The position numbers and the translations under genes were made by a program. From Accumulibacter sp964420975 (GTDB lineage Bacteria > Pseudomonadota > Gammaproteobacteria > Burkholderiales > Rhodocyclaceae): DNA of 64,000 nucleotides. Below are positions 42,567 to 50,873 of this stretch, piece by piece. Numbering within the stretch: position 1 is the first letter of the stretch; every line of letters starts with the position of its first letter. The stretch lies in assembly GCA_964420975.1 (NCBI GenBank), contig CAYQVH010000015.1, forward strand, positions 1 to 64,000, read 5' to 3'. Under the pieces are notes generated by a model. It was not told the origin of the DNA and did not search any database. It saw only the letters and a list, made by a program, of their open reading frames with translations.

Positions 42567-44273
42567 ATGACGATCAACAATCCAGTTGCCTGGACGATAA
42601 GGGGACTCCTGGCCGGTCAACTGCTGGTGACGCTACTGGTCGCGTGGGCGATGGGGCAGCTCTTTGCTGGCGGGGCGCAGACCGGGCTGATCGTTGCCGG
42701 CATCTGGTTGGCGACGACGGTCGCCGTCGATCTCTTGATCGAACGGGTCGCGCTGCGACCGCTCGCCTTGTTGCGCGAGGTCATTGCCCGCATGTATGCC
42801 GACGGAGACCTTACTCGCCGAGCGCCCGGTTTCGGGAAAGGCGAGATCTCGATGCTGGCAAGCGAATTCAACCGCCTGATCGGTAGTCTGGCGACCATTA
42901 TCGGCAAGGTCCTCTTCAACTCCAGCCAGGTTGGCAACGCGTCGGGGGACCTTTCCCAGCAGTCCACTCGGGTTGCCGCAGGCTCGCGGGCACAACGTGA
43001 AGCGGCGCTGGCGACGGCGAGTGCGATGGCCGAATTGACCGAGAACATGAACCAGGTGAGCCGTCGAGCGAGCGAAACAGCGGGCATCTCGGAGGCGGCG
43101 AGCAAACTATCGGCCGAGGGGATGACGATCGTTCGCGACGCTGCTGCCGAAATGGAGCGGATTGCCGCCTCGGTGACCAAGTCCGCCAATGTGGTGTGTG
43201 CGCTTGGTGAGCGCACCAGGGCGATCAGCGGGATCGTGCAGACGATACGCGAGATCGCTGATCAGACGAACCTGCTGGCGCTCAATGCGGCGATCGAGGC
43301 GGCGCGGGCCGGCGAGCAGGGGCGCGGTTTCGCAGTCGTTGCCGACGAGGTGCGCAAGCTTGCCGAGCGTACCGCGCACGCGACGGGCGAGATCAGTCAG
43401 ATGATCGGGGCCATTCAGGCGGAAACCGAAAGCGCGATCAGCAGCATCGAGGCCGGTACCGGGCAAGCGCGTAACGGGGCCGAGCTGGCGAGTCGGGCGG
43501 CCGTGGCGCTCGAGCGGATCAACAACGGTGCTCGTGAAACGATGGAGAAAGTCGAGGCCATCGCGCGCGCCGTGAGTCACCAAAGCACCGCTGGGCAAAG
43601 TATCGCGGCGAATGTGCAGACCATTCGTGAAATGGCGGAAACCAACGACGCGACCATTGCCGCGGCGCAGGCGGCCGTGGACCAGGTGCATTGTCTGGCG
43701 GAAAACGTGAGTGAAATCAGTAACGTTTTCAAGCTTGGCGGGGCTGGCGAGCAGGCGATGGCGACGCACGTTCGGATGCCTGAAATCGTTGCCCAGGCCG
43801 CGTTGGCGGCCGGACGCCTTTTTGAACAGGCGATCGATTCCAGGGCGATTAGCCTTGACGACCTGTTCGACGAGAATTATCGTCCCATTCCAAACACCAA
43901 GCCGCAGAAGTACAAGACGCGCTTCGACGATTTCGCCGATCAGGCGCTACCTTCGCTGCAAGAGGGCCTGCTGGGACAGCACAAGTGGCTTACCTATGCG
44001 TTGTGCACTGACCGCAGGGGCTACATACCGACCCATAACCGGAAGTTTTCACAACCGCTGACCGGCAATGAGCAGGTCGATATGGTTAACAACCGTACGA
44101 AACGGATTTTCGATGATCCCGTGGGCAAGCGCTGCGGGAGCCACGAGCAAACGTTCTTGCTGCAAACCTACCGCCGCGACACCGGCGAAGTGTTGCACGA
44201 CATTTCGGCGCCGATCTACGTCAAGGGTCGGCATTGGGGGGGGTTTCGGATTGGTTACCAGACGCCGATGTGA
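42567..44273 (+). CDS. Methyl-accepting chemotaxis protein with a C-terminal sensory-like domain
   Basis: The 568-residue protein has two N-terminal membrane helices with hardly any periplasmic loop (about 10-55), then a HAMP-like region and the signalling domain with IADQTNLLALNAAIEAARAG followed by RGFAVVADEVRKLAERT (about 220-260). Beyond the usual end there is a 160-residue extension: LDDLFDENYRPIPNTKPQKYKT, then DRRGYIPTHNRKFSQP, NRRKTRIFDD-like and SAPIYVKGRHWGGFRIGY. That resembles cytoplasmic Cache-like regions seen at the end of some betaproteobacterial receptors. It is preceded by a FliA promoter and heads the che genes. Confidence 0.92.
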   Translation: MTINNPVAWTIRGLLAGQLLVTLLVAWAMGQLFAGGAQTGLIVAGIWLATTVAVDLLIERVALRPLALLREVIARMYADGDLTRRAPGFGKGEISMLASEFNRLIGSLATIIGKVLFNSSQVGNASGDLSQQSTRVAAGSRAQREAALATASAMAELTENMNQVSRRASETAGISEAASKLSAEGMTIVRDAAAEMERIAASVTKSANVVCALGERTRAISGIVQTIREIADQTNLLALNAAIEAARAGEQGRGFAVVADEVRKLAERTAHATGEISQMIGAIQAETESAISSIEAGTGQARNGAELASRAAVALERINNGARETMEKVEAIARAVSHQSTAGQSIAANVQTIREMAETNDATIAAAQAAVDQVHCLAENVSEISNVFKLGGAGEQAMATHVRMPEIVAQAALAAGRLFEQAIDSRAISLDDLFDENYRPIPNTKPQKYKTRFDDFADQALPSLQEGLLGQHKWLTYALCTDRRGYIPTHNRKFSQPLTGNEQVDMVNNRTKRIFDDPVGKRCGSHEQTFLLQTYRRDTGEVLHDISAPIYVKGRHWGGFRIGYQTPM

Positions 44274-44387
44274 CCATGTGCATCGTTGGTTTGATGCTTG
44301 CCGCGCCTTGGGCAGGGGGATGGGTTTCGATTAAGATGTAAAGCAGAGAGAGACACTGCGTGGAGTAGCGCGAAGGGGAAATAGAGG

Positions 44388-45356
44388 ATGTCGGAGTTAC
44401 TGAAAAATATTGATGCGCGTACCAAGCTGGCGGGCACCAACAAGCTCGAGATTCTCCTCTTCATGCTTGGCAAGGACGCGCGGACCGGTCGGCGTGAGAC
44501 GTTTGGCATCAACGTCTTCAAGGTGCGTGAAGTGATGCGGACGCCACCGATTACCGCGGCGCCAGAGATGCCGTCGTCGGTCGAAGGGATGGTCAGTCTG
44601 CGTGGTGCGCTGGTTCCGGTCGTCGACCTGGCGCGTTATGCGCGCATCGACACTGACACGCCGCGGTCGATCATGATTGTCACCGAGTATGCCGGGCACA
44701 CCCAGGGCTTTCTGGTCGAGGGCGTCGATACCATTTTGCGTCTCGACTGGAGCCAGATGCGCGTGCCGCCAGCCATGCTGCTGGCCGAAATGGGGGGGCT
44801 GGTGACGGCGGTAACCGAGCTGCCCGACGGTCGACTGGTGATGCTGATGGACGTCGAAAAAGTGCTTTCGGAGACGACCAACTACGATGACGAAGTCGTC
44901 TACCGCAACATCAAGCCGCTTGACAAGCCGGATCTCACCGTATTCTATGCCGATGATTCCACGGTTGCCCGCCGGCAGATTCAGCGCACACTCGATGCCA
45001 TGGGCGTCAAGTCTCAGGCATCGATCAACGGCCGCGAAGCGTGGGAGGAACTCGAGAAGGCGGCGGCCTATGCCGTGGCGTCGGGCCGCAACGTGACTGA
45101 TCTGATCAGTCTGGTGCTCACCGACATCGAGATGCCCGAGATGGATGGCTACATCCTGACCAAGAAGATCAAGTCGGATCCCCGGTTCACCGGAGTGCCG
45201 GTGATCATGCATTCATCACTCTCTGGCATGTCGAACCAGCAGCTCGGTAAGTCGGTGGGGGTCGACGAGTACGTGCCCAAGTTCGAGCCACAGCGACTGT
45301 CGGAAACACTGACACGTCGCTTGCTGGAGAAAGCATCCGAGGTGCAAACGACATGA
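44388..45356 (+). CDS. cheV: Chemotaxis protein CheV (first copy)
   Basis: The 322-residue protein joins a CheW domain (about 15-165: FGINVFKVREVMRTP, VSLRGALVPVVDLARY, GFLVEGVDTILRLDW) to a receiver domain (about 185-315: VFYADDSTVARRQI, LVLTDIEMPEMDGY, MHSSLSG, VPKFEP). CheV couples receptors to CheA and its receiver damps or adapts the signal. The stop overlaps the ATG of the second cheV by 4 bases. Confidence 0.95.
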   Translation: MSELLKNIDARTKLAGTNKLEILLFMLGKDARTGRRETFGINVFKVREVMRTPPITAAPEMPSSVEGMVSLRGALVPVVDLARYARIDTDTPRSIMIVTEYAGHTQGFLVEGVDTILRLDWSQMRVPPAMLLAEMGGLVTAVTELPDGRLVMLMDVEKVLSETTNYDDEVVYRNIKPLDKPDLTVFYADDSTVARRQIQRTLDAMGVKSQASINGREAWEELEKAAAYAVASGRNVTDLISLVLTDIEMPEMDGYILTKKIKSDPRFTGVPVIMHSSLSGMSNQQLGKSVGVDEYVPKFEPQRLSETLTRRLLEKASEVQTT

Positions 45357-46321
45357 TTTCAGGACTTCTTGGCAGCGGCCAGATGGATCTGGCAGAGAAA
45401 AAAGGGGTGCTGGCCGGCGTTGACGCGAGAACGCGGCTGGCGGGTTCCAACCGCATGGAAATCCTGTTGTTTTCGCTTGGAACCCGCGAGACGTTCGGGA
45501 TCAACGTTTTCAAGGTGCGCGAAGTCGGGCGGACGCCGCATATCACGAAGACACCGAACATGCCGCGTGGTGTGGAAGGCCTGATTTCGCTGCGTGGCAA
45601 CGTGATACCGGTACTTTCGCTGATTTCCTTCCTGGATCATCAGGGACAGCCACACGAGTACGGCAAGTCGATGATGGTCGCGGAATACTCCAAGCGCACG
45701 CTCGGATTTCTCGTACACGAGGTCGATCGCATCATCCGTGTCGACTGGGAGAGAGTGCGGGCGCCGGAGACGGTCTTGTCGGCCAATCAAGGCTTGATCA
45801 CGGCGATTACGGAACTCGATGACGGCAAGCTGGTTTCGATTCTCGATGTCGAACAGATTCTTGCCAATGCCTTTGGCGAGGCAGTCATCGTTGACATTCC
45901 GGCGGCCAATGTCGAGGGCGAAGTCAGCGTGTTTTTTGCCGACGATTCGACGGTTGCCCGGCGAAAGATCACCGAGGTCTTCGACAAGCTGGGCATCAAG
46001 CACAAACATGCCACCAATGGCGCCGAAGCCTGGAGTCGTCTGCAGGCGATCGCTGCTAACGCGCTTCAGAGCGGACGCACGGTCCGCGACGATCTCCGTC
46101 TGATTCTGGTCGACGCCGAAATGCCGGAGATGGACGGTTACGTGCTGACCAAGAACATCAAGGCGGATACCCGGTTTTCGGGAATTCCGGTCGTCATGCA
46201 TTCGTCATTGTCGTCGCAGGCGAATCATGCGATGGGCAAGGCGGTTGGGGTCGACGCCTACGTCGCCAAGTTCGACGCCGAAGTGCTTGCCGATACGCTG
46301 CGTCCCTGGCTCGAACGTTAG
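45353..46321 (+). CDS. cheV: Chemotaxis protein CheV (second copy)
   Basis: A second CheW-receiver protein of identical length (322 residues) follows in tandem. Motifs: FGINVFKVREVGRTP, ISLRGNVIPVLSL, GFLVHEVDRIIRVDW, and in the receiver VFFADDSTVARRKI, ILVDAEMPEMDGY, MHSSLSSQ, VAKFDA. It differs from copy one in the N-terminal residues and lacks the LGKDARTGR insert, so it may serve another set of receptors. Duplication is old, as judged by the many substitutions. Confidence 0.95.
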   Translation: MISGLLGSGQMDLAEKKGVLAGVDARTRLAGSNRMEILLFSLGTRETFGINVFKVREVGRTPHITKTPNMPRGVEGLISLRGNVIPVLSLISFLDHQGQPHEYGKSMMVAEYSKRTLGFLVHEVDRIIRVDWERVRAPETVLSANQGLITAITELDDGKLVSILDVEQILANAFGEAVIVDIPAANVEGEVSVFFADDSTVARRKITEVFDKLGIKHKHATNGAEAWSRLQAIAANALQSGRTVRDDLRLILVDAEMPEMDGYVLTKNIKADTRFSGIPVVMHSSLSSQANHAMGKAVGVDAYVAKFDAEVLADTLRPWLER

Positions 46322-46354
46322 AACAGAAAATCTACCTGGACTCGGGAGTAACTA

Positions 46355-46744
46355 ATGGCTGATCCGAAGATGAGAATTCTCGTTGTGGATGATTTCTCGA
46401 CGATGCGGCGCATTGTCCGGAATCTCCTCAAGGAACTTGGATTCTCGAACGTAGACGAAGCGGAAGACGGGGCAATGGCGCTGCAAAAGCTCCAGAACGA
46501 CTCGTTCGAATTCGTCGTCACCGACTGGAACATGCCCAACATGGATGGCCTGACGTTGCTGCAAACCATACGCAAGACTGCGGCCCTCAAGCACTTGCCG
46601 GTCCTGATGATCACCGCGGAGGCCAAGCGGGAGAACATCATTGCCGCGGCCCAGGCCGGGGCGAGTGGTTACATCGTCAAGCCGTTTACGGCCGCGACCC
46701 TGGCGGAAAAACTGCAGAAGATTTTCGACAAGATGGGTAGCTGA
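46355..46744 (+). CDS. cheY: Chemotaxis response regulator CheY
   Basis: The 129-residue single-domain receiver has the CheY set: acidic pair in VVDDFSTMRRI, phospho-accepting D57 (in VTDWNMPNMDG), Thr in LMITAEAKRENI, Tyr in GYIVKPFTA. Phosphorylated by CheA, it binds the motor switch protein FliM. It lies between cheV and cheZ, an arrangement common in gamma and beta groups. Confidence 0.97.
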   Translation: MADPKMRILVVDDFSTMRRIVRNLLKELGFSNVDEAEDGAMALQKLQNDSFEFVVTDWNMPNMDGLTLLQTIRKTAALKHLPVLMITAEAKRENIIAAAQAGASGYIVKPFTAATLAEKLQKIFDKMGS

Positions 46745-46745
46745 T

Positions 46746-47627
46746 ATGAGTGAGTCGAACACCTCGGGGGACTCCAAGGAACTGGAGGACCTGTTTGACA
46801 GCATCGCCTCGGCCAACAGCGTGAAGGTACGTGGTGCGGTACCGGCACCGGCAACGCCGGCGCGTCCTTCGGTACTGCAGCAGTTGCGCGAGGGAGGAAA
46901 TGGCGACGACAGCGACGAGCTGCAGGCCCTGTTCGATTCGATCGTTGCCGCGACCCCTCCAACCAGGGGGAGTTCTCCGACGAGTGCGGACGGAGAGCCG
47001 GGAGAGGCGGTTTGGCCTGGCCAACAAAAGGTCTTCTGTCGTGTCGGCCAGATGGCGAGACAGCTGCACACCTCGCTTGGCGAGCTCGGGTATCACAAGC
47101 TGCTTGAAGAGGCGGCGTCAGCCATTCCGGACGCGCGCGACCGGCTGGCCTACGTCGCCACGCTGACCGAGAAAGCGGCGTGCAAGGTGTTGAATGCGAC
47201 CGACGTCGCCAATCCCCTGCAGGAGGAGCTGGAAGAGGCGTCGCTCGCCCTGGCTACCAGGTGGGACGCCGTTTTCGCCAACCAGCTCGGGGTCGATGAC
47301 TTCAAACGCCTGGCCGACGAGACGCGGGCTTTTCTGAGGCAGGGGTTGCCGCAGAAGACAGCGGCGACCAAGACACAGTTGCTCGAGATCATGATGGCAC
47401 AGGATTTCCAGGACCTGACCGGTCAGGTGATCAAGAAGATCATCGCCGTCGCGCAGGAACTCGAATCCGAACTCATGGGTGTGCTGATCGAAGTGATACC
47501 CGGAGAGCGACGCACCGATTCTGTGCTGAGTCTGCTCAATGGACCGGTGATTAATGCCGAGGGCCGCGGTGACGTCGTGGCAACCCAACAGCAGGTAGAC
47601 GATCTGCTCGGTAGCCTGGGATTCTAG
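46746..47627 (+). CDS. cheZ: CheY phosphatase CheZ with duplicated N-terminal motif
   Basis: The 293-residue protein starts one base after the cheY stop. The helical core (about 105-255) includes the catalytic Gln segment MAQDFQDLTGQVIKKI. The C-terminal amphipathic helix QQQVDDLLGSLGF binds CheY-P. The N-terminal 75 residues are variable, but hold two related segments, ELEDLFDSIASAN and ELQALFDSIVAAT, separated by a Pro/Ala-rich linker. They resemble the C-terminal helix in pattern and might offer extra CheY-binding sites; this is inference. Confidence 0.93.
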   Translation: MSESNTSGDSKELEDLFDSIASANSVKVRGAVPAPATPARPSVLQQLREGGNGDDSDELQALFDSIVAATPPTRGSSPTSADGEPGEAVWPGQQKVFCRVGQMARQLHTSLGELGYHKLLEEAASAIPDARDRLAYVATLTEKAACKVLNATDVANPLQEELEEASLALATRWDAVFANQLGVDDFKRLADETRAFLRQGLPQKTAATKTQLLEIMMAQDFQDLTGQVIKKIIAVAQELESELMGVLIEVIPGERRTDSVLSLLNGPVINAEGRGDVVATQQQVDDLLGSLGF

Positions 47628-47637
47628 GAGGATCGGT

Positions 47638-49560
47638 ATGAGTGATTTTGCCGGGATGGAGGACCTGCTCAGTGATTTCTTGCAGGAAGCCGGAGACCTG
47701 CTCTCCGACGTCGACAACAAGCTGGTCGACCTCGAACGAGCACCTGAAGATCACCGCTTGTTGAACGAGATTTTTCGCGGTTTCCACACGATCAAGGGTG
47801 GCGCGGGCTTTCTCAACGCGACTGAGCTGGTCAGGTTGTGCCACTTGACCGAAAACCTGTTCGACAAGCTCAGGAATGCCGAAATGTCGCTGACGCCGAT
47901 CTTGATGGACGTCATCATGTCGGCGACTCAAGGCGTGCGTGACATGTTTCGCATTATTGCCCAGGGCCGACAGCCGGAACCGGCAGCGGCGGGCTTGGTG
48001 GCCAATCTGCGGGCGGCGCTTGAAGGCGGTTTGGCGGCAACGGAATCACCGCCGCCGGTGGTGACGGTTCAGGCGGCTCCAAAGCCGCCGCCAGCGCCCA
48101 CCGATGGCCCGAACTGGTCGGCGCTGCACAGCGCCGTGACCGGGCAACCGGCGGCGGTGCCCACGCCGGTGCCGGCCACTCTGCCTGCGGCTGCCGCCGC
48201 GCCAGCCGCAACCGTCGACGCCGCCGCTAACTTGCAGCCACATTTTCCACCGGAAGGACGCCGCGCGACCGACCGGCCGGGCGCTGTTGGTAGTGCTACG
48301 CCTTCGGGCCGGCGCGCGGACGAGCGGACGGCCGCCCGTGAAACGACCATCCGCGTCGATACCGCCCGGCTCGATCAGGTGCTCAATCTGTCTGGCGAAA
48401 TTGGGTTGACCAAGAACCGCCTGACCAGCCTGCGCGCCGATATTGTCGCTGGCAAGACCGACACGGAAACCTTGCAGGCCCTTGATCAGGCGGTAAGCCA
48501 GCTCGATCTGTTGGTTTCCGATCTGCAGAACTCGGTGATGAAGACGCGGATGCAGCCGATCGGCCGTCTCTTCCAGAAGTATCCGCGGATCGCACGCGAT
48601 CTCGCCAGGCAGTTGGGCAAGGAAGTCGAGCTGGCGCTGGTTGGCGAAGAGACCGAAGTCGACAAGACGATGATCGAGGACTTGGCCGATCCCTTGATTC
48701 ACCTGATACGCAATGCCGTCGACCACGGTGTCGAGCCGCAGGACGAGCGTCTGGCTGCTGGCAAGCCGGCGAAGAGCGTTGTTCGCCTTGAGGCGCGCCA
48801 GGAGGGCGACCATATTCTGCTGATCGTGGCCGATGACGGCCGCGGCATGAGCCCGGAACGGATCCGCGCGAAGGCGGTGGAGAAGGGAATCCTCAGCGAG
48901 GACGAGGCGAATACGCTGGACGATCGACAGAGCCTCAACCTGATCTTCTTGCCCGGATTTTCGACCATGTCGCAGGCGTCGGCTGTCTCCGGGCGCGGCG
49001 TCGGCATGGACGTCGTGAAGACGAATATTCAGAAACTTAACGGCTCGATCGAAATTCGCTCGGAGCCCGGAAAAGGGTCGGTTTTCCTGATCTCGTTGCC
49101 GTTGACGCTGGCCATCCTGCCGGTCCTCCTGGTTTTGCTCGGCGATCAACCGTTTGCCCTGCCCTTGTCGATGGTCAGGGAAATCCTGCCGATCGATCAC
49201 TCACGGATGCAGGAGGTGGGTGGCAAGGAAACGCTGGTCGTCCGCGGCGAGATCCTGCCGGTGATTGGCTTGGCCCGCCTGCTAGGCTGGCCACAGGTGC
49301 AGCCGCCCGAGTACGGCGTGTTGATGCAGATGGCGGAACGGAGCCTGATTCTGGCCGTCGACAGCTTTGCCGGTCGTGACGACGCCGTGATCAAGGCACT
49401 CGACGACTTCCGTCCGCGTGGTGTGGCTGGCGTAACGACGCTTTCGAACGGACAGATCGTCCTCATTCTGGATATGAAGGAACTACTCTCTGACCTGACG
49501 TCGACCGCTGAACGCGAACCGCGCGGCAGCCCGGTTCGGGCGCTTGAGCTGTTTGCCTGA
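47638..49560 (+). CDS. cheA: Chemotaxis histidine kinase CheA
   Basis: The 640-residue kinase has an HPt domain (phospho-His H50 in FRGFHTIKGGAGF), then a Pro/Ala-rich linker (about 110-235). The dimerisation helices (TARLDQVLNLSGEIGL), ATPase domain (NAVDHGVEPQDERL, VADDGRGMSPERIR, SGRGVGMDVVK) and CheW-like C-terminus (PLSMVREILPIDH) follow. The CheY-docking P2 domain of E. coli CheA is not apparent; only disordered sequence lies in its place. Compare the many short CheA proteins that work without P2. A good terminator follows. Confidence 0.95.
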   Translation: MSDFAGMEDLLSDFLQEAGDLLSDVDNKLVDLERAPEDHRLLNEIFRGFHTIKGGAGFLNATELVRLCHLTENLFDKLRNAEMSLTPILMDVIMSATQGVRDMFRIIAQGRQPEPAAAGLVANLRAALEGGLAATESPPPVVTVQAAPKPPPAPTDGPNWSALHSAVTGQPAAVPTPVPATLPAAAAAPAATVDAAANLQPHFPPEGRRATDRPGAVGSATPSGRRADERTAARETTIRVDTARLDQVLNLSGEIGLTKNRLTSLRADIVAGKTDTETLQALDQAVSQLDLLVSDLQNSVMKTRMQPIGRLFQKYPRIARDLARQLGKEVELALVGEETEVDKTMIEDLADPLIHLIRNAVDHGVEPQDERLAAGKPAKSVVRLEARQEGDHILLIVADDGRGMSPERIRAKAVEKGILSEDEANTLDDRQSLNLIFLPGFSTMSQASAVSGRGVGMDVVKTNIQKLNGSIEIRSEPGKGSVFLISLPLTLAILPVLLVLLGDQPFALPLSMVREILPIDHSRMQEVGGKETLVVRGEILPVIGLARLLGWPQVQPPEYGVLMQMAERSLILAVDSFAGRDDAVIKALDDFRPRGVAGVTTLSNGQIVLILDMKELLSDLTSTAEREPRGSPVRALELFA

Positions 49561-49581
49561 AACGAACGGCCATGGACGGTC

Positions 49582-49607
49582 AAGGGAGCGCTAGCTCCCT
49601 TTTTTTT
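49582..49607 (+). terminator. Intrinsic terminator after cheA
   Basis: AAGGGAGC pairs with GCTCCCTT around the loop GCTA and runs into a T-tract of eight, so this is a canonical Rho-independent terminator that separates the che operon from flhB. Confidence 0.9.
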
Positions 49608-49677
49608 GGGTGTTCCTCACCACAACTGTTGCTCTTCTGCCACTATTCCAGAACTGGTCTAAATAGACTGACATACA

Positions 49678-49707
49678 GCCATATTTTTTATGGATTTTTC
49701 CTATAAT
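49678..49707 (+). promoter_or_regulatory. AT-rich promoter region for the flhB operon
   Basis: TATAAT (49702-49707) stands 26 bases before flhB. A dyad CCATA-TTTTT-TATGG (49678-49692) covers the place of the -35, which has no consensus match. That suggests an activator-dependent promoter. Confidence 0.45.
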
Positions 49708-49733
49708 AGGGTGGCCCACAATGGGAGCACTCT

Positions 49734-50873
49734 ATGGCCGAGGAAAGCGATCTCGAAAGAACAGAGCCGGCATCCGCTCGACGCCTCGAAAGAGCGCGCG
49801 AGGAGGGGCAGGTTCCGCGTTCGCGCGAGGTCGGCGCTTTCGTCACGCTGATCGTCGCGGCAGCGACATTCTGGACTCTCGGACCGTGGATGGTGCAGCG
49901 CGTCGCCAACATGCTCCGCAGGGCGCTGGTACTTGACGGCGAACTGACGCGTGAGCCTCAACGGATGCTCGTCCGTCTCCTCGACACGTCGGCTGACGCC
50001 TTGCTGACACTGGCGCCGCTGCTTGTCGCGCTGCTCGCCGCGGCGTTGCTGTCGCCGTTTTTTCTCGGCAACTGGAATTTTTCACCAAAAGCCCTACAGC
50101 CCGACTTGTCTCGGCTGGATCCGCTGCAGGGCCTGTCCCGTCTTTTCTCCTGGAGCGGGTTGCTGGAACTGGTCAAGGCAATCGCCAAGGCGTTGCTCGT
50201 CGGCGGCGTGGCGGCCGGCGTGTTGTGGAGTGAACGCGGTGACCTGTTGGCACTTTTCGCGCAGTCAGGTGAGACGGGACTGCTCGGCGCGGGTCGGCTG
50301 CTGGCCTTCAGCTTTCTCGCCATGGTCGCCGCGATGCTCGTTATCGTCGTCGTCGATGTCCCGTTTCAGCTTTGGCAGTACCACGACAAGCTGAAGATGA
50401 GTCGGCAGGAGGTGAAGCAGGAGAACAAGGAACTCGAAGGCAATCCAGAGATCAAGGGACGTGTCCGCCAATTGCAACGCGAGGCAGCGCGCAAACGGAT
50501 GATGGCGGCCGTGCCGGCAGCGGACGTGATCGTCACCAACCCGACGCACTTCGCGGTCGCCCTTGCCTATCGCAGCGGGATGCGAGCGCCGCGCGTGGTT
50601 GCCAAAGGGATGGGCGAGATTGCCCTGAAGATCCGGCAAGTCGGCGAAGCGCACGCCGTACCGTTGGTCGAGGCGGCCCCTTTGGCGCGCGCTCTCTGTC
50701 GTCACGTCGAAGTCGATCAGGAAATCCCCTTGCCCCTCTACACGGCGGTTGCCGAAGTGCTGGCTTACGTCTACCAGTTGCAGGCGTGGCGCAGTACGGG
50801 CGGCTCCAGGCCGTTGCCGCCAGCGACGATCGCCGTTCCCCAAGAACTGATGGTGGGGCTGGTCCATGGCTAG
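49734..50873 (+). CDS. flhB: Flagellar export protein FlhB
   Basis: The 379-residue protein has four membrane helices (about 30-205) and a cytoplasmic C-terminus with the autocleavage site NPTH at 269-272 (VIVTNPTHFAVAL). Cleavage switches export from rod-hook to filament substrates. The N-terminus (LERTEPASARRLERAREEGQVPRSREV) matches the family. Its end overlaps the flhA start by 8 bases. Confidence 0.97.
   Translation: MAEESDLERTEPASARRLERAREEGQVPRSREVGAFVTLIVAAATFWTLGPWMVQRVANMLRRALVLDGELTREPQRMLVRLLDTSADALLTLAPLLVALLAAALLSPFFLGNWNFSPKALQPDLSRLDPLQGLSRLFSWSGLLELVKAIAKALLVGGVAAGVLWSERGDLLALFAQSGETGLLGAGRLLAFSFLAMVAAMLVIVVVDVPFQLWQYHDKLKMSRQEVKQENKELEGNPEIKGRVRQLQREAARKRMMAAVPAADVIVTNPTHFAVALAYRSGMRAPRVVAKGMGEIALKIRQVGEAHAVPLVEAAPLARALCRHVEVDQEIPLPLYTAVAEVLAYVYQLQAWRSTGGSRPLPPATIAVPQELMVGLVHG

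Noticed and set aside
44330..44387. FliA promoter before the first cheV (TAAAGCAG...GCGTGGAG)
   Set aside because: The second block lacks GCCGAT, so the match is too poor.
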